DNA from: Tannockella sp964369175
GTDB lineage: Bacteria; Bacillota_I; Bacilli_A; Erysipelotrichales; Coprobacillaceae
Assembly (NCBI GenBank): GCA_964369175.1
Contig: CAYJEM010000013.1
Location: 1 to 38,250 of the forward strand
DNA length: 38,250 bases
Reading direction: 5' to 3'
Under the pieces are notes generated by a model that ran no database searches, was not told the DNA's origin, and saw only the letters and a list, made by a program, of their open reading frames with translations. Shown piece by piece: positions 13,993 to 22,370 of this stretch. The translations under genes were made by a program, and so were the position numbers. The stretch's first letter is position 1, and each line of letters starts with the position of its first letter.

Positions 13993-15354
13993 ATGAATAA
14001 AAAAGATATATTGTTGAAGTTATTAAATAAGGAAAAAGTTGAAATAATTCCATGGGTTCCTTTTGTTGGAGTACATGGAGGATTGTTAATAGACGCAGAC
14101 GCAACAATGGTATTACAAGATGAAGAAAAGTTGTATCAATCAATTATTAAAGCAAATCAATTATATAAACCATATGGTCAACCAGTAATCTTTGATTTAC
14201 AAGTAGAAGCAGAGATTTTAGGATGTGATTTGCGTTGGGCAAAAGATTCTCCACCTTCAGTTGTAAGTCATCCATTAAGTGGCAGTGAAGATATCGTTAT
14301 TCCTTGTATATGTACATTACCAAAAAAGACGGATGGTCGTTTACCAATGATTTTACGTGTCATGGAAAGAGTAAAAAAAGATATTGGTGAGACTACCGCA
14401 TTATATGGTCTGATTTGTGGTCCGTTTACCTTAGCTGCGCATTTACGTGGTAATGATATTTTTATGGATATGTATGATGATGAAGAACAAGTTATTGCTT
14501 TTTTAGATTATTGCGCTGAAGTTGCAAAGCTTATGGCTACTTATTACATAGAAGCAGGAATGGATGTAATTGCAGTTGTTGATCCACTTATTTCACAAAT
14601 TTCTTTGGATCATTTTGAATATTTTATGGAAAAACCTTTTACTGAACTATTTATGCATATTACAAACCAAAACAGGAAATCATCATTCTTTGTATGCGGG
14701 GATGCTACTCGAAATATTGAAGGAATGTGCAAAACAAAACCAGACTCAATATCTGTAGATGAAAATGTAAATATTATTAAAGCAAAAAAAGTTACGGATA
14801 AATATAATATTGTAATTGGAGGGAATATTCCGCTAACAACAACAATGTTACATGGTAGTCAGCATGATAATATGAAATATGTTGTGGATTTACTTGATAA
14901 CATGGAAAACCGAGATAAATTCGTATTATCACCTGGATGTGATATGCCTTATGCAACACCAATAAACAATGTTATTGGTGTAAGTCAAGCAGTTCTGGAG
15001 TTAGATAAAACAAGAAAAATGTTAACTGATTATATAAGTGTAAATGATGAAATAGATATAGAATTTCCTAATTATCAATCACTAGAAAAACCGTTGATTG
15101 AAGTATTTACTCTAGATTCTGCAACTTGTGCAGCATGTACATATATGATGGCAGCAGCTATGAACGCTAAAGCGATATTTGGTGATGAGATAGATGTTGT
15201 CGAATATAAATATACATTAAAAGAAAATATTGCTAGGGTAAAGAAAATGGGGGTTACAAATTTACCATCAATTTATATAAATGGCAAAATTGCGTTTAAA
15301 TCCATTGTACCCTCTAGTGGAGAATTGAATAATAAAATTAAAGAAGTTATATAA
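13993..15354 (+). CDS. UroD-family corrinoid methyltransferase fused to a thioredoxin-like domain
   Basis: Residues 1-340 form a uroporphyrinogen-decarboxylase-fold methyltransferase of the MtaA/CmuA/MtbA type; these zinc enzymes move a methyl group between a corrinoid protein and a thiol. Residues about 365-453 form a thioredoxin-like domain with CAAC (379-382) and the cis-proline NLPS (Pro425). The usual zinc motif HxCG reads FVCG here (Phe233, Cys235); the distal Cys316 in SPGCDMPYATP is kept. AGGAGG precedes the ATG. It is the first gene of the operon, before the corrinoid protein, so it probably methylates or demethylates that partner. MtaA relatives without the fusion are about 340 residues. 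Direction and thiol are unknown. Confidence 0.85.
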   Translation: MNKKDILLKLLNKEKVEIIPWVPFVGVHGGLLIDADATMVLQDEEKLYQSIIKANQLYKPYGQPVIFDLQVEAEILGCDLRWAKDSPPSVVSHPLSGSEDIVIPCICTLPKKTDGRLPMILRVMERVKKDIGETTALYGLICGPFTLAAHLRGNDIFMDMYDDEEQVIAFLDYCAEVAKLMATYYIEAGMDVIAVVDPLISQISLDHFEYFMEKPFTELFMHITNQNRKSSFFVCGDATRNIEGMCKTKPDSISVDENVNIIKAKKVTDKYNIVIGGNIPLTTTMLHGSQHDNMKYVVDLLDNMENRDKFVLSPGCDMPYATPINNVIGVSQAVLELDKTRKMLTDYISVNDEIDIEFPNYQSLEKPLIEVFTLDSATCAACTYMMAAAMNAKAIFGDEIDVVEYKYTLKENIARVKKMGVTNLPSIYINGKIAFKSIVPSSGELNNKIKEVI

Positions 15355-15364
15355 GGAGAATAAC

Positions 15365-15994
15365 ATGGAAAAATTAGAAGAAATAAGTGATCTATTACAA
15401 CGAGGACGTGCTAAGCAAATAAATGCTGTAATTCAAGAAGCATTAGATGAAGGTGTTGAAGCAGATACAATATTAAAGGACGCCTTGCTTGCAGGAATGT
15501 CAATCGTTGGTGAAAAATTCCGTAATGATGAAGTATTTGTACCAGAGGTACTAGTTGCAGCAAGGGCGATGAACCGAGGTGTTGAGTATTTAAAAGACTA
15601 TTTATCAGGTGATGGAAATCAAAGCGTTGGTAAAGTAGTAATTGGTACCGTCAAAGGAGATTTACATGATATTGGTAAAAATCTTGTAAAAATCATGTTA
15701 GAAGGAAAAGGAATTGAAGTCATCGACTTAGGTACCGACGTAGAGGCAAAAACTTTTGTCGAAAAAGCAATTGAAAATGATGTCGATATTATTTGTTGTA
15801 GTGCCTTACTTACAACTACAATGCCAGAAATGAAAAAAGTAGTTGAATTAGTTAAAGAAAATAATCTAGATGTAAAAGTTATGATTGGCGGAGCACCAGT
15901 AAATCAAGAGTTTTGTGATGAAATACAAGCTGATTATTATACAGATGATGCGGCAAGTGCAGCAAATGTTGCTAGTGAAATATTAGGAGGGTAG
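15365..15994 (+). CDS. Corrinoid (B12-binding) methyltransferase protein
   Basis: A 209-residue corrinoid protein of the MtaC/MtbC/MttC family, the methyl carrier between methyltransferases. Residues about 1-85 are the helical cap (B12-binding_2), with LLAGMSIVGEKF and VFVPEVLVAARAM. Residues about 88-209 are the Rossmann B12 domain with the DxHxxG motif DLHDIG (99-104), whose His101 is the lower cobalt ligand, CSALLTTTM (145-153) and MIGGAPV (173-179). Length is typical. AAGGAGAATAAC precedes the ATG, ten bases after the upstream stop. The next gene starts three bases after its own stop. Confidence 0.95.
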   Translation: MEKLEEISDLLQRGRAKQINAVIQEALDEGVEADTILKDALLAGMSIVGEKFRNDEVFVPEVLVAARAMNRGVEYLKDYLSGDGNQSVGKVVIGTVKGDLHDIGKNLVKIMLEGKGIEVIDLGTDVEAKTFVEKAIENDVDIICCSALLTTTMPEMKKVVELVKENNLDVKVMIGGAPVNQEFCDEIQADYYTDDAASAANVASEILGG

Positions 15995-15997
15995 ACA

Positions 15998-17095
15998 ATG
16001 TTAACAGACGCAAAGAAACAACAGTTGGTTATAGATAGTGAAAAATGGTGGGAACATACTTTAGAAAGACCGCTTATGCAAGTAACCCTAAGCAAAGATG
16101 TATATGGAGAGGATTCATATGGATTATCACGTGGTAGGCTGCTAGAGATATTGTACGACCCAACAGTAGCTCCAAGAGACGTTGCTAAGCTATATCGTAA
16201 AGATTTAGAAAACAAAGAATATTATGGTGATGCATTTCCAGTTTTCTATATGCGTTCTACTGGAATACTTGGAGCAATGCTTGGCCAAGGATTTAATATT
16301 GACATGGAACATGGTACTGTCTGGTTTGAAGAATTAGAGGGGAAAGAGTTAGAAGATATTCATCCGGTACTAGATTCAAATAATTGGTTGTATGTACGTG
16401 GAAAAGAATTGATAGAAGCATTTGAAAATGAATTTAAAGATGAAATTGGAATTGGTATACCTAATCTTGGTGGAATGATGGATATTGTTGAATCTATGCG
16501 TGGAGCAAATAATTCTTTAATGGATTTATATGATGATCCAGAAGAAGTAATACGCTTAAATGATGATATTTACGCTGCTTATAAAAAAGCATATGATGAA
16601 TACATAAAAAACATAAATAATGATAAAATTTTGGGATATAGTGGATGGATTACATTGCTATCTCAAAAACCATACTTTATTTCACAATGTGATTTTTGTT
16701 GTATGATAGGTCCAGCACAATTTGATGAATTTGTATATGATACATTAGAAAAAGAAGCAAATCTAATTGAACGCTCATTTTATCATTTAGATGGTCCAGG
16801 TGCTGTGAAACATTTAGATCGTATTATTGAAGCAGGATTCGATGGAATTCAATGGATAAACGGTGCTGGCTCTAAACCATTAGATGATCCAAGGTGGGAT
16901 GATATTTATAAAAAAGTACATAAAGCTGGAAAACTGCTACAAGTGTATATTTATAACCAGAATGAATTAAAATATATAGATCATATTGTAAACCTACTTG
17001 GTACAACAAAAGGATTAGCATTTATTTGCGTTGGTAAAAAAGAAGAAAAAATTGCGTACCTTGAATATTTAGAAAAATATAATGTACCACTATGA
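15998..17095 (+). CDS. Second UroD-like protein, candidate substrate methyltransferase
   Basis: A 365-residue protein that looks like a distant member of the uroporphyrinogen decarboxylase/methyltransferase fold. Conserved-looking stretches are SEKWWEHTLERPLM (14-27), DFCCMIGPAQFDEFV (232-246), FYHLDGPGAVKHLD (261-274) and IQWINGAG (284-291). At the place where MtaA has HxCG this protein has HLDG (His263, Asp265). Four Cys (231, 234, 235, 344) are present. AGGAGG precedes the ATG. Since no MtaB, MttB or MtmB homologue is present, this protein is a good candidate for the substrate side of the system, but this is inference. Its TGA stop overlaps the next start (ATGA), so the pair should be translationally coupled. 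Confidence 0.8.
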   Translation: MLTDAKKQQLVIDSEKWWEHTLERPLMQVTLSKDVYGEDSYGLSRGRLLEILYDPTVAPRDVAKLYRKDLENKEYYGDAFPVFYMRSTGILGAMLGQGFNIDMEHGTVWFEELEGKELEDIHPVLDSNNWLYVRGKELIEAFENEFKDEIGIGIPNLGGMMDIVESMRGANNSLMDLYDDPEEVIRLNDDIYAAYKKAYDEYIKNINNDKILGYSGWITLLSQKPYFISQCDFCCMIGPAQFDEFVYDTLEKEANLIERSFYHLDGPGAVKHLDRIIEAGFDGIQWINGAGSKPLDDPRWDDIYKKVHKAGKLLQVYIYNQNELKYIDHIVNLLGTTKGLAFICVGKKEEKIAYLEYLEKYNVPL

Positions 17096-17970
17096 TAGAT
17101 GTACACGTTATTACAGGATTTTTAGGTGCTGGTAAAACCACAATTATTAAGTCATTGTTAAAGCAAATGAAAGATAAGAAAGTAAATCTAATAATTAACG
17201 AATTTGGAAAAGAAAGTATTGATGATATATTACTAGAAAAACAAGCTAATTACTTAGAAAGCATTCATAATGGTTCAGTATTTTGTGCTTGTAAATTAGA
17301 AGACTTACGTCGCGCAATGGATGTAAGTCTAAAAAGAAATCCTGATATGATTATTATTGAAACTTCAGGTTTGACAAATCCAGAAAGTGTATATCATCTC
17401 TTAAATAAACATAATTATCCTCGGGTAAATAATTGCTATGTGACAACGATTGTAGATGGTAAGAATTTTCATAAAGTATTTAAGAATGTTCTTGCAGTTG
17501 AAAAGCAATTGGAGGTAGCTGACAATGTAATTATTAATAAATGGGATAATCAATACACAATTATAGATGAAATTAGTGAAGTGAACCCAAATGCAAAAAT
17601 CATACATACAACAAATGGTATTGAAAATGTGGTGTTACCTATATCAAAAGTAAAAAATATAATACATTCACAGGTAGGTGTTAAAGATTTAACAAATAGT
17701 AAGTATCTACTACAAATAGATCAAAAAGTAAAAATGAGCGAACTGATATCTTTTGTCGAATCGATATCAAAACGATGTATGCGAATTAAAGGAATTATAT
17801 CAATAGAGAATAAAAATTATCTAGTTGAAGCAGTGATGGAAGAATACTCGATTAAGGAAATAGATGCTAAATCTACAGGATTAGTTATTTTAGGGAAAAA
17901 TACATTATTATCTAAAAAGCAAGTACAACATATCATATTAAATCAAAAAATAGATATCTGTATTGTATAG
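17092..17970 (+). CDS. CobW/COG0523-type GTPase
   Basis: A 292-residue G3E-family P-loop GTPase; relatives deliver metals or assist cobalamin enzymes. G1 is GFLGAGKTT (9-17), with NEFGKESID (36-44), ETSGL (90-94) and the guanine-specific NKWD (149-152). The metal-binding CxCC motif is incomplete: it reads CACK (65-68). A small C-terminal domain (about 200-292) has KRCMRIKGIISI, as in CobW C-terminal domains. It starts on the ATGA overlap with the upstream gene, so it is made together with the UroD-like protein. A role in loading metal or corrinoid, or in GTP-driven reactivation, is likely from context only. Confidence 0.85.
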   Translation: MIDVHVITGFLGAGKTTIIKSLLKQMKDKKVNLIINEFGKESIDDILLEKQANYLESIHNGSVFCACKLEDLRRAMDVSLKRNPDMIIIETSGLTNPESVYHLLNKHNYPRVNNCYVTTIVDGKNFHKVFKNVLAVEKQLEVADNVIINKWDNQYTIIDEISEVNPNAKIIHTTNGIENVVLPISKVKNIIHSQVGVKDLTNSKYLLQIDQKVKMSELISFVESISKRCMRIKGIISIENKNYLVEAVMEEYSIKEIDAKSTGLVILGKNTLLSKKQVQHIILNQKIDICIV

Positions 17971-17981
17971 GAAGGAAATAT

Positions 17982-19403
17982 ATGAAAACATATCTAGATG
18001 TTATTCAAGAACAAGGTACATTTTTACAGGCAACTTGCAATGGAAACAAAACATGTGGACAATGCAAAATAATTATGGAAAAAGTAGTACCGATATATGA
18101 TCAAGAGAAAAGGTTTTTAAGTGATAAAGATATATCTAATAATATACGACTAGCATGTTTTCATGAATATGATAGCAATGTTACGTATCAACTTTTAAAA
18201 ACAAAGTTTGATATTCTAGATAGTCTTAAAGAGGAAAAAAGTAATAATAAAGAACATCATAATCATAAAACTTTGATTATAGATATTGGAACAACTACGA
18301 TTGTAATGAAGTGGGTAGCACTGAATTCAGGAAAAGTTTTAAAAACAAAGTCTTTTAGAAATCCTCAGATTACATACGGTAGTGATGTGGTTTCAAGAAT
18401 TCGTTATAGTATTAATAAGCCATTTGTGTTGCATGATATACTAATTGATAAAATCACGTGTCATCTCGAGGGTGAAACAGATTTTTCTACGATGGTAGTA
18501 TGTGGTAATACAGTGATGCTTAATTTGTTTTTAAATCAAGATATTACCACGTTAGGTGTTGTACCATTTATAATCCCAATTAAGGATATGCAAATAATTA
18601 CATCGCCATCTATTTTTAAGAATGTTAATAGAGAATTTACAGTCATTACCTTCCCGCATATTGATAGCTATGTTGGTGGTGATATTGTTGCCGGTATATA
18701 TGCAACAAATATTGATATGGAAAAGAATAATTGTATGTTAATTGATTTAGGTACAAATGGAGAAATAGTTGTTGGAAATAATAAGACTATCTATACAACA
18801 TCTACTGCAGCCGGCCCAGCTTTTGAGGGTGTTGGCATAAACTGTGGGTGTCCAAGTATTCAAGGTGCAGTAACTAAAGTTTCATATCAAAATGGTAAGG
18901 TGTACTACACAACGATTGGGAACCTTCCACCAATAGGAATATGTGGCAGTGGGCTCGTTAGTATAATAGCGATGGCTAAAAATAATGGGATAATTGATGA
19001 ATTAGGACGTTTTACTAGTAATCAAAAAGAGTTGTTTATAAGTAAAGATGTGTATATTAATCAGTGTGATATTCAAAAATTCATTCTAGCAAAGGCAGCA
19101 ATTCAAGCAGGGATAATGGTACTTTTAGAAAAAGTTGAAAGTGTTGAAAAAATATACATTGCAGGTGGATTGGGAACAAATATTGATATACAAGATTTAA
19201 TTGACTTAAAGATAATACCTAGTAAATATGTTGATTGTGTTGAAAGTGTTGGTAATAGTGCACTTCAAGGTATATATAGTTATTCCTTGAAACAAGACAA
19301 AGGTAGAATCGAAAATATTGTAAAGTTGTCTAAGAGTATTAACTTAGCTACTTTAGATAATTTTGATGATTATCTAATTGAAGGGTTATATATTGATGAT
19401 TAA
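17982..19403 (+). CDS. Reductive activator of corrinoid enzymes (ferredoxin + ASKHA, DUF4445)
   Basis: A 473-residue RACE-type protein that returns inactive Co(II) corrinoid to Co(I) using electrons from its iron-sulfur cluster and ATP. The N-terminus is a [2Fe-2S] ferredoxin domain with Cys19, Cys25, Cys28 and Cys59. After a short linker comes the ASKHA ATPase domain: phosphate-1 DIGTTTIVMKW from about residue 101, CGNTVMLNLFL, phosphate-2 LIDLGTNGEIVVG, TAAGPAFEGVGINCG and IAGGLGTN. It is shorter than many homologues (about 600 residues), which have a longer linker. The ferredoxin domain begins late, without the first beta-hairpin; no upstream in-frame ATG exists, and GGAAGG supports this start. 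Confidence 0.9.
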   Translation: MKTYLDVIQEQGTFLQATCNGNKTCGQCKIIMEKVVPIYDQEKRFLSDKDISNNIRLACFHEYDSNVTYQLLKTKFDILDSLKEEKSNNKEHHNHKTLIIDIGTTTIVMKWVALNSGKVLKTKSFRNPQITYGSDVVSRIRYSINKPFVLHDILIDKITCHLEGETDFSTMVVCGNTVMLNLFLNQDITTLGVVPFIIPIKDMQIITSPSIFKNVNREFTVITFPHIDSYVGGDIVAGIYATNIDMEKNNCMLIDLGTNGEIVVGNNKTIYTTSTAAGPAFEGVGINCGCPSIQGAVTKVSYQNGKVYYTTIGNLPPIGICGSGLVSIIAMAKNNGIIDELGRFTSNQKELFISKDVYINQCDIQKFILAKAAIQAGIMVLLEKVESVEKIYIAGGLGTNIDIQDLIDLKIIPSKYVDCVESVGNSALQGIYSYSLKQDKGRIENIVKLSKSINLATLDNFDDYLIEGLYIDD

Positions 19404-20031
19404 AGTAATATCGTGTGGTGTATTCAAACCGTATATTGAACATTTAGAAATAGATAAATCAATATATCAATTCGTATATCTAGACATACATCAACACAAT
19501 CAACCTAAGCAACTATCAAAAGAATTACAAAGAGAAATTAATAAACCAACTAATGCATCTAACATTATTCTTTTGTATGGGCTATGTGGGGGAGCGCTGC
19601 TTTCAATTACAACGAATAGCATACCTATAACAATTGTCCAAGTCCATGATTGTATGGCTATTCTACTTGGAAGTAAGAAAAAGTATTTTGAGTTAACAAA
19701 AACAAATAAGTCAATTCAATGGACAAGTTATAGCTTAAGACAAAGTAATTACATAAATAATAGTATTGATGAATGGTCAAATCAATATGATGAAGAAACT
19801 GTTGAATATTTAAAAGAGATGTTACTTTTTGAAAATCCTATCTATATCTACTTAGATATAGATAAAGAGAGTAATGTATTACAAGAGTATAGTAAAGTCA
19901 TTGTCGGAAGTAATCAATTTCTAAAAGATATATTATTATTACAAGCAAAAGACATTATTACATTATATCCACGTCATAAGCTAAAACAATCTCTTGATAA
20001 TAAAGTAGTAATTAGCCTACCAATAGAGTAA
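19396..20031 (+). CDS. DUF1638 protein
   Basis: A 211-residue soluble protein of the DUF1638 family, whose members occur beside corrinoid methyltransferase genes in methanogens and acetogens. Family-type stretches are IILLYGLCGGALLSI and VQVHDCMAILLGSKKKYFE, each with a Cys, the second also with His, suggesting a metal or cofactor site. The ATG at 19396 overlaps the upstream gene by eight bases; GAAGGG (19380-19385) is a fair ribosome site for it, whereas the upstream TTG at 19378 has none. No biochemical role is known to me. It is the last gene of the operon, before a terminator. Confidence 0.82.
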   Translation: MIKVISCGVFKPYIEHLEIDKSIYQFVYLDIHQHNQPKQLSKELQREINKPTNASNIILLYGLCGGALLSITTNSIPITIVQVHDCMAILLGSKKKYFELTKTNKSIQWTSYSLRQSNYINNSIDEWSNQYDEETVEYLKEMLLFENPIYIYLDIDKESNVLQEYSKVIVGSNQFLKDILLLQAKDIITLYPRHKLKQSLDNKVVISLPIE

Positions 20032-20054
20032 AATCTATTTGTAGGCTTGTTATA
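20015..20054 (+). terminator. Terminator of the corrinoid operon
   Basis: GCCTAC (20015-20020) pairs with GTAGGC (20041-20046), and AATAGA with TCTATT inside, with one mismatch between. The tail TTGTTATATATA is only moderately T-rich. The stop codon lies in the loop. Confidence 0.7.
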
Positions 20055-20066
20055 TATATGACATAA

Positions 20067-20553
20067 ATGAGCAACATGAAACATGAAAAAATGGAGAATA
20101 ATATTATATGTTTTGTAGGTTTATTGATAATGGGTGTAGTATCGTTTGGGATGTATGCAAGTGATTATTATCATGTTAATGATGAAGCTAAGGTACTTAT
20201 TGAAAATGTGAGACCATTAAACAATGATATTTTTATTGATAATAACAGTGATGTCGACATTATTTTTTTCCTGGAGGAAAAGTTATAAAAAGAGGCATAC
20301 TTGCCGATGTTAACTAATTTAAGTAAGCATGGCGCAAATGTATATATCCTACAGATGCCCTTTAATCTCGTAATTTTTGATCAAAATGATACAAGTAGAA
20401 TTATTTAACAGCATTCAAACATTATTAAGAGGGGATTACGGTTAATATGGAAATTGTGGGATTCAAGATGATGAAGGGAATGCTTCGATTACAAGCATTG
20501 AACAACGAAGTAAGATAACTGAATATCTTGTTGGTTTTATTGAATTAAAATAA
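20067..20553 (+). pseudogene. Decayed alpha/beta hydrolase
   Basis: Pieces of one protein occur in several frames. Frame 1 from 20067 gives a membrane-anchor segment (IICFVGLLIMGVVSFGMYASDYY is about 23 residues long, 12-34). A second frame gives FFPGGKV and a third gives EAYLPMLTNLSKHGANVYI followed by LQMPFNLVIFD. After a stop and a gap, a last frame gives YGNCGIQDDEGNASITSIEQ and ends at TAA 20551-20553. These match the order of motifs in a family of Bacillota alpha/beta hydrolases (PGGKV, MPFNL, GNYG near the C-terminus). The nucleophile and about 120 central residues are missing. It is therefore a frameshifted and internally deleted gene. Confidence 0.78.
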
Positions 20554-20575
20554 TTCTATATTTATAAAAAATATG

Positions 20576-20600
20576 ATACTATATAGTATATATATATAAT
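20576..20600 (+). promoter_or_regulatory. Palindrome and -10 box before pspA
   Basis: ATACTATATAGTAT (20576-20589) is a perfect 14-bp palindrome, followed by TATAAT (20595-20600) and the ribosome site AAGGAGAG. The palindrome lies in the spacer and may be an operator. The region is extremely AT-rich, which raises the chance of coincidence. Confidence 0.4.
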
Positions 20601-20614
20601 AAGGAGAGATAATT

Positions 20615-21298
20615 ATGGCAAACATTTTAAAAAGATTCTCTGACATTATGTCAGCAAATATTAACGCATTACTAGATAAGGCTGAAGACCCGGAAAAAAT
20701 GATTGATGAATATATGAGAGATATTCAAGATGATTTACGTAAAGTAAAAGCAGAAACAGCTGCAGTAATGGCACACGAAAAGCAAGCAATGAGAAAGCTT
20801 AATGAAAATAAACAAGACGTTGAAAAATATCAAAAATATGCTGAAAAAGCATTAATTGCAGGTAATGAAAATGATGCAAAAGCTTTTCTTGCAAAAAAAC
20901 AAGAATTAACAAATAACCAAGCAGGATTACAACAAATTTATGATGCAGCTATGGCTAATGCAAAGCGCATGAAAGATATGCACGATAAATTAGAAAAAGA
21001 TATGTTGAGTTTAAATGAACGAAAACAACAAATTAAAGCAAAAATGTCAGTAGCTAAGGCACAAGAAAAAATAAATAAAATGACTTCAAATACAACAAGT
21101 GGTGCAGATTCTATGGCAGCATTTAATCGCATGGAAGAAAAAGCAAATCGCTTATTAGATGAAGCAGATGCAATGGCAGAACTAAATACAAAAGAAGATT
21201 CAGTTGAAGATTTAACTGCAAAATATGATACTCCAGAAACAAGTGACCCAGCAGTAGACGATGAACTAGCAGCAATGAAAGCAAAGTTAGGATTATAA
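20615..21298 (+). CDS. PspA/IM30-family membrane-stress protein
   Basis: A 227-residue, almost wholly helical coiled-coil protein of the PspA/IM30/Vipp1 (ESCRT-III-like) family. Such proteins polymerise on the inner face of a damaged membrane. The N-terminal amphipathic helix ANILKRFSDIMSANINALLDKAEDPEKMID is followed by long charged heptad-rich helices (about 35-160) and an acidic C-terminal part. Length is typical. It begins a three-gene operon with a zinc-ribbon membrane protein and an SPFH protein, the same set as ydjF-ydjG-ydjI in Bacillus subtilis, where it belongs to the sigma-W envelope-stress response. Confidence 0.92.
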   Translation: MANILKRFSDIMSANINALLDKAEDPEKMIDEYMRDIQDDLRKVKAETAAVMAHEKQAMRKLNENKQDVEKYQKYAEKALIAGNENDAKAFLAKKQELTNNQAGLQQIYDAAMANAKRMKDMHDKLEKDMLSLNERKQQIKAKMSVAKAQEKINKMTSNTTSGADSMAAFNRMEEKANRLLDEADAMAELNTKEDSVEDLTAKYDTPETSDPAVDDELAAMKAKLGL

Positions 21299-21299
21299 A

Positions 21300-22355
21300 A
21301 TGACAACCGCATATAAATGTGAAAACTGTGGTGACACAATGTTATTTGATCCTAAAAGTGGAACTTTAAAATGTCCTGCTTGTGATAGCGAAATAACAAT
21401 TGAACATGATGCAAGTAAAGTTGTTGAACATACATTAACATTAGATGCAAAGCGATCAATTAAAGCAACTGAAAAAGAAACCCATACAATGGAATGTACA
21501 GGGTGTGGGGCCAAAATAGAAGTTGATGGTAATTCTACGGCAACTGAATGTCCGTATTGTGGTTCTAAGTTCGTACTTGCTAAAAAACAAGAAGATGCTC
21601 TAATTCCTGATGGATTAGTATCATTTAAAATTGATAGAAATGATGCTAAAAGATTGTTTGGTGAATGGATAAGTAATCGTTTTTGGGCACCTGGTGAATT
21701 AAAAGGGCTGCACCAAAAAGGAAAGATATTAGGTATTTATTTACCGTATTGGACATTTGATGCTGATGCATATACAAAGTATACTGCTAAAGGTGGAATA
21801 AATCGCACGGAAACATACGAAGATGATGAAGGGAATACACATACAAGTACAAAAACTGACTGGTATCCTACAAGGGGTCAAGTATCTAAGTTTATTGATG
21901 ATGAACTGGTGCCGGCAACTGCCGATGTAAGTGCCAATATCTTATCAAAACTTGATACTTTCGATACAACATCGGTAGTATCGTATGCTCCAGAATATTT
22001 GTCTGGTTATAATGCACAGTGTTATTCGATAAATTTAGATGATGCACATGTAGTTGCTAGAGGTAAAATGGATGAACAATTACGCCAATTAGTACGACAA
22101 GATGTACTGCGTAAATATGATGAAGTTGCAGATATTCGTATTGCTCCAGTCTATAGTGATGAAACATATAAGCATATTATGTTACCAATCTACAGTGCTG
22201 CATACCACTATAAGGACAAGGTGTACAATTTACTTATTAATGGACAAACTGGAGAAATTGAAGGTGAATATCCATTAAGTATTATTAAGATTGCAATTGC
22301 AGTTATATTAGCTATTATTTTATGTGCAGTTGCGTATTTTGTTTTTTACAAATAG
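21300..22355 (+). CDS. YdjG-like zinc-ribbon membrane protein
   Basis: A 351-residue protein with two N-terminal zinc ribbons (Cys7, 10, 25, 28 and Cys66, 69, 84, 87), a long soluble middle part and one C-terminal membrane helix (about 327-349). The middle contains IYLPYWTFDADAYTKYTAKG and PIYSAAYHYKDKVYNLLING, with paired aromatic residues. It resembles Bacillus YdjG, a partner of PspA and the SPFH protein at the membrane. The ATG is one base after the pspA stop, and AGGA inside the end of pspA serves as ribosome site, so the two are probably coupled. Confidence 0.85.
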   Translation: MTTAYKCENCGDTMLFDPKSGTLKCPACDSEITIEHDASKVVEHTLTLDAKRSIKATEKETHTMECTGCGAKIEVDGNSTATECPYCGSKFVLAKKQEDALIPDGLVSFKIDRNDAKRLFGEWISNRFWAPGELKGLHQKGKILGIYLPYWTFDADAYTKYTAKGGINRTETYEDDEGNTHTSTKTDWYPTRGQVSKFIDDELVPATADVSANILSKLDTFDTTSVVSYAPEYLSGYNAQCYSINLDDAHVVARGKMDEQLRQLVRQDVLRKYDEVADIRIAPVYSDETYKHIMLPIYSAAYHYKDKVYNLLINGQTGEIEGEYPLSIIKIAIAVILAIILCAVAYFVFYK

Positions 22356-22370
22356 GATGGAGGTTATAGA

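Noticed and set aside
17041..17110. Mycoplasma-type code with TGA as Trp
   Set aside because: TGA at 17093-17095 ends a gene in the ATGA overlap and Trp is encoded by TGG throughout.
13993..20031. A Wood-Ljungdahl or methanogenesis cluster
   Set aside because: No folate or methanopterin methyltransferase, CO dehydrogenase or CoM-related gene is in the window.
20938..21339. Long minus-strand frame opposite pspA
   Set aside because: It is the antisense shadow of the helical, Ala/Lys/Glu-rich pspA and has no ribosome site or family likeness.
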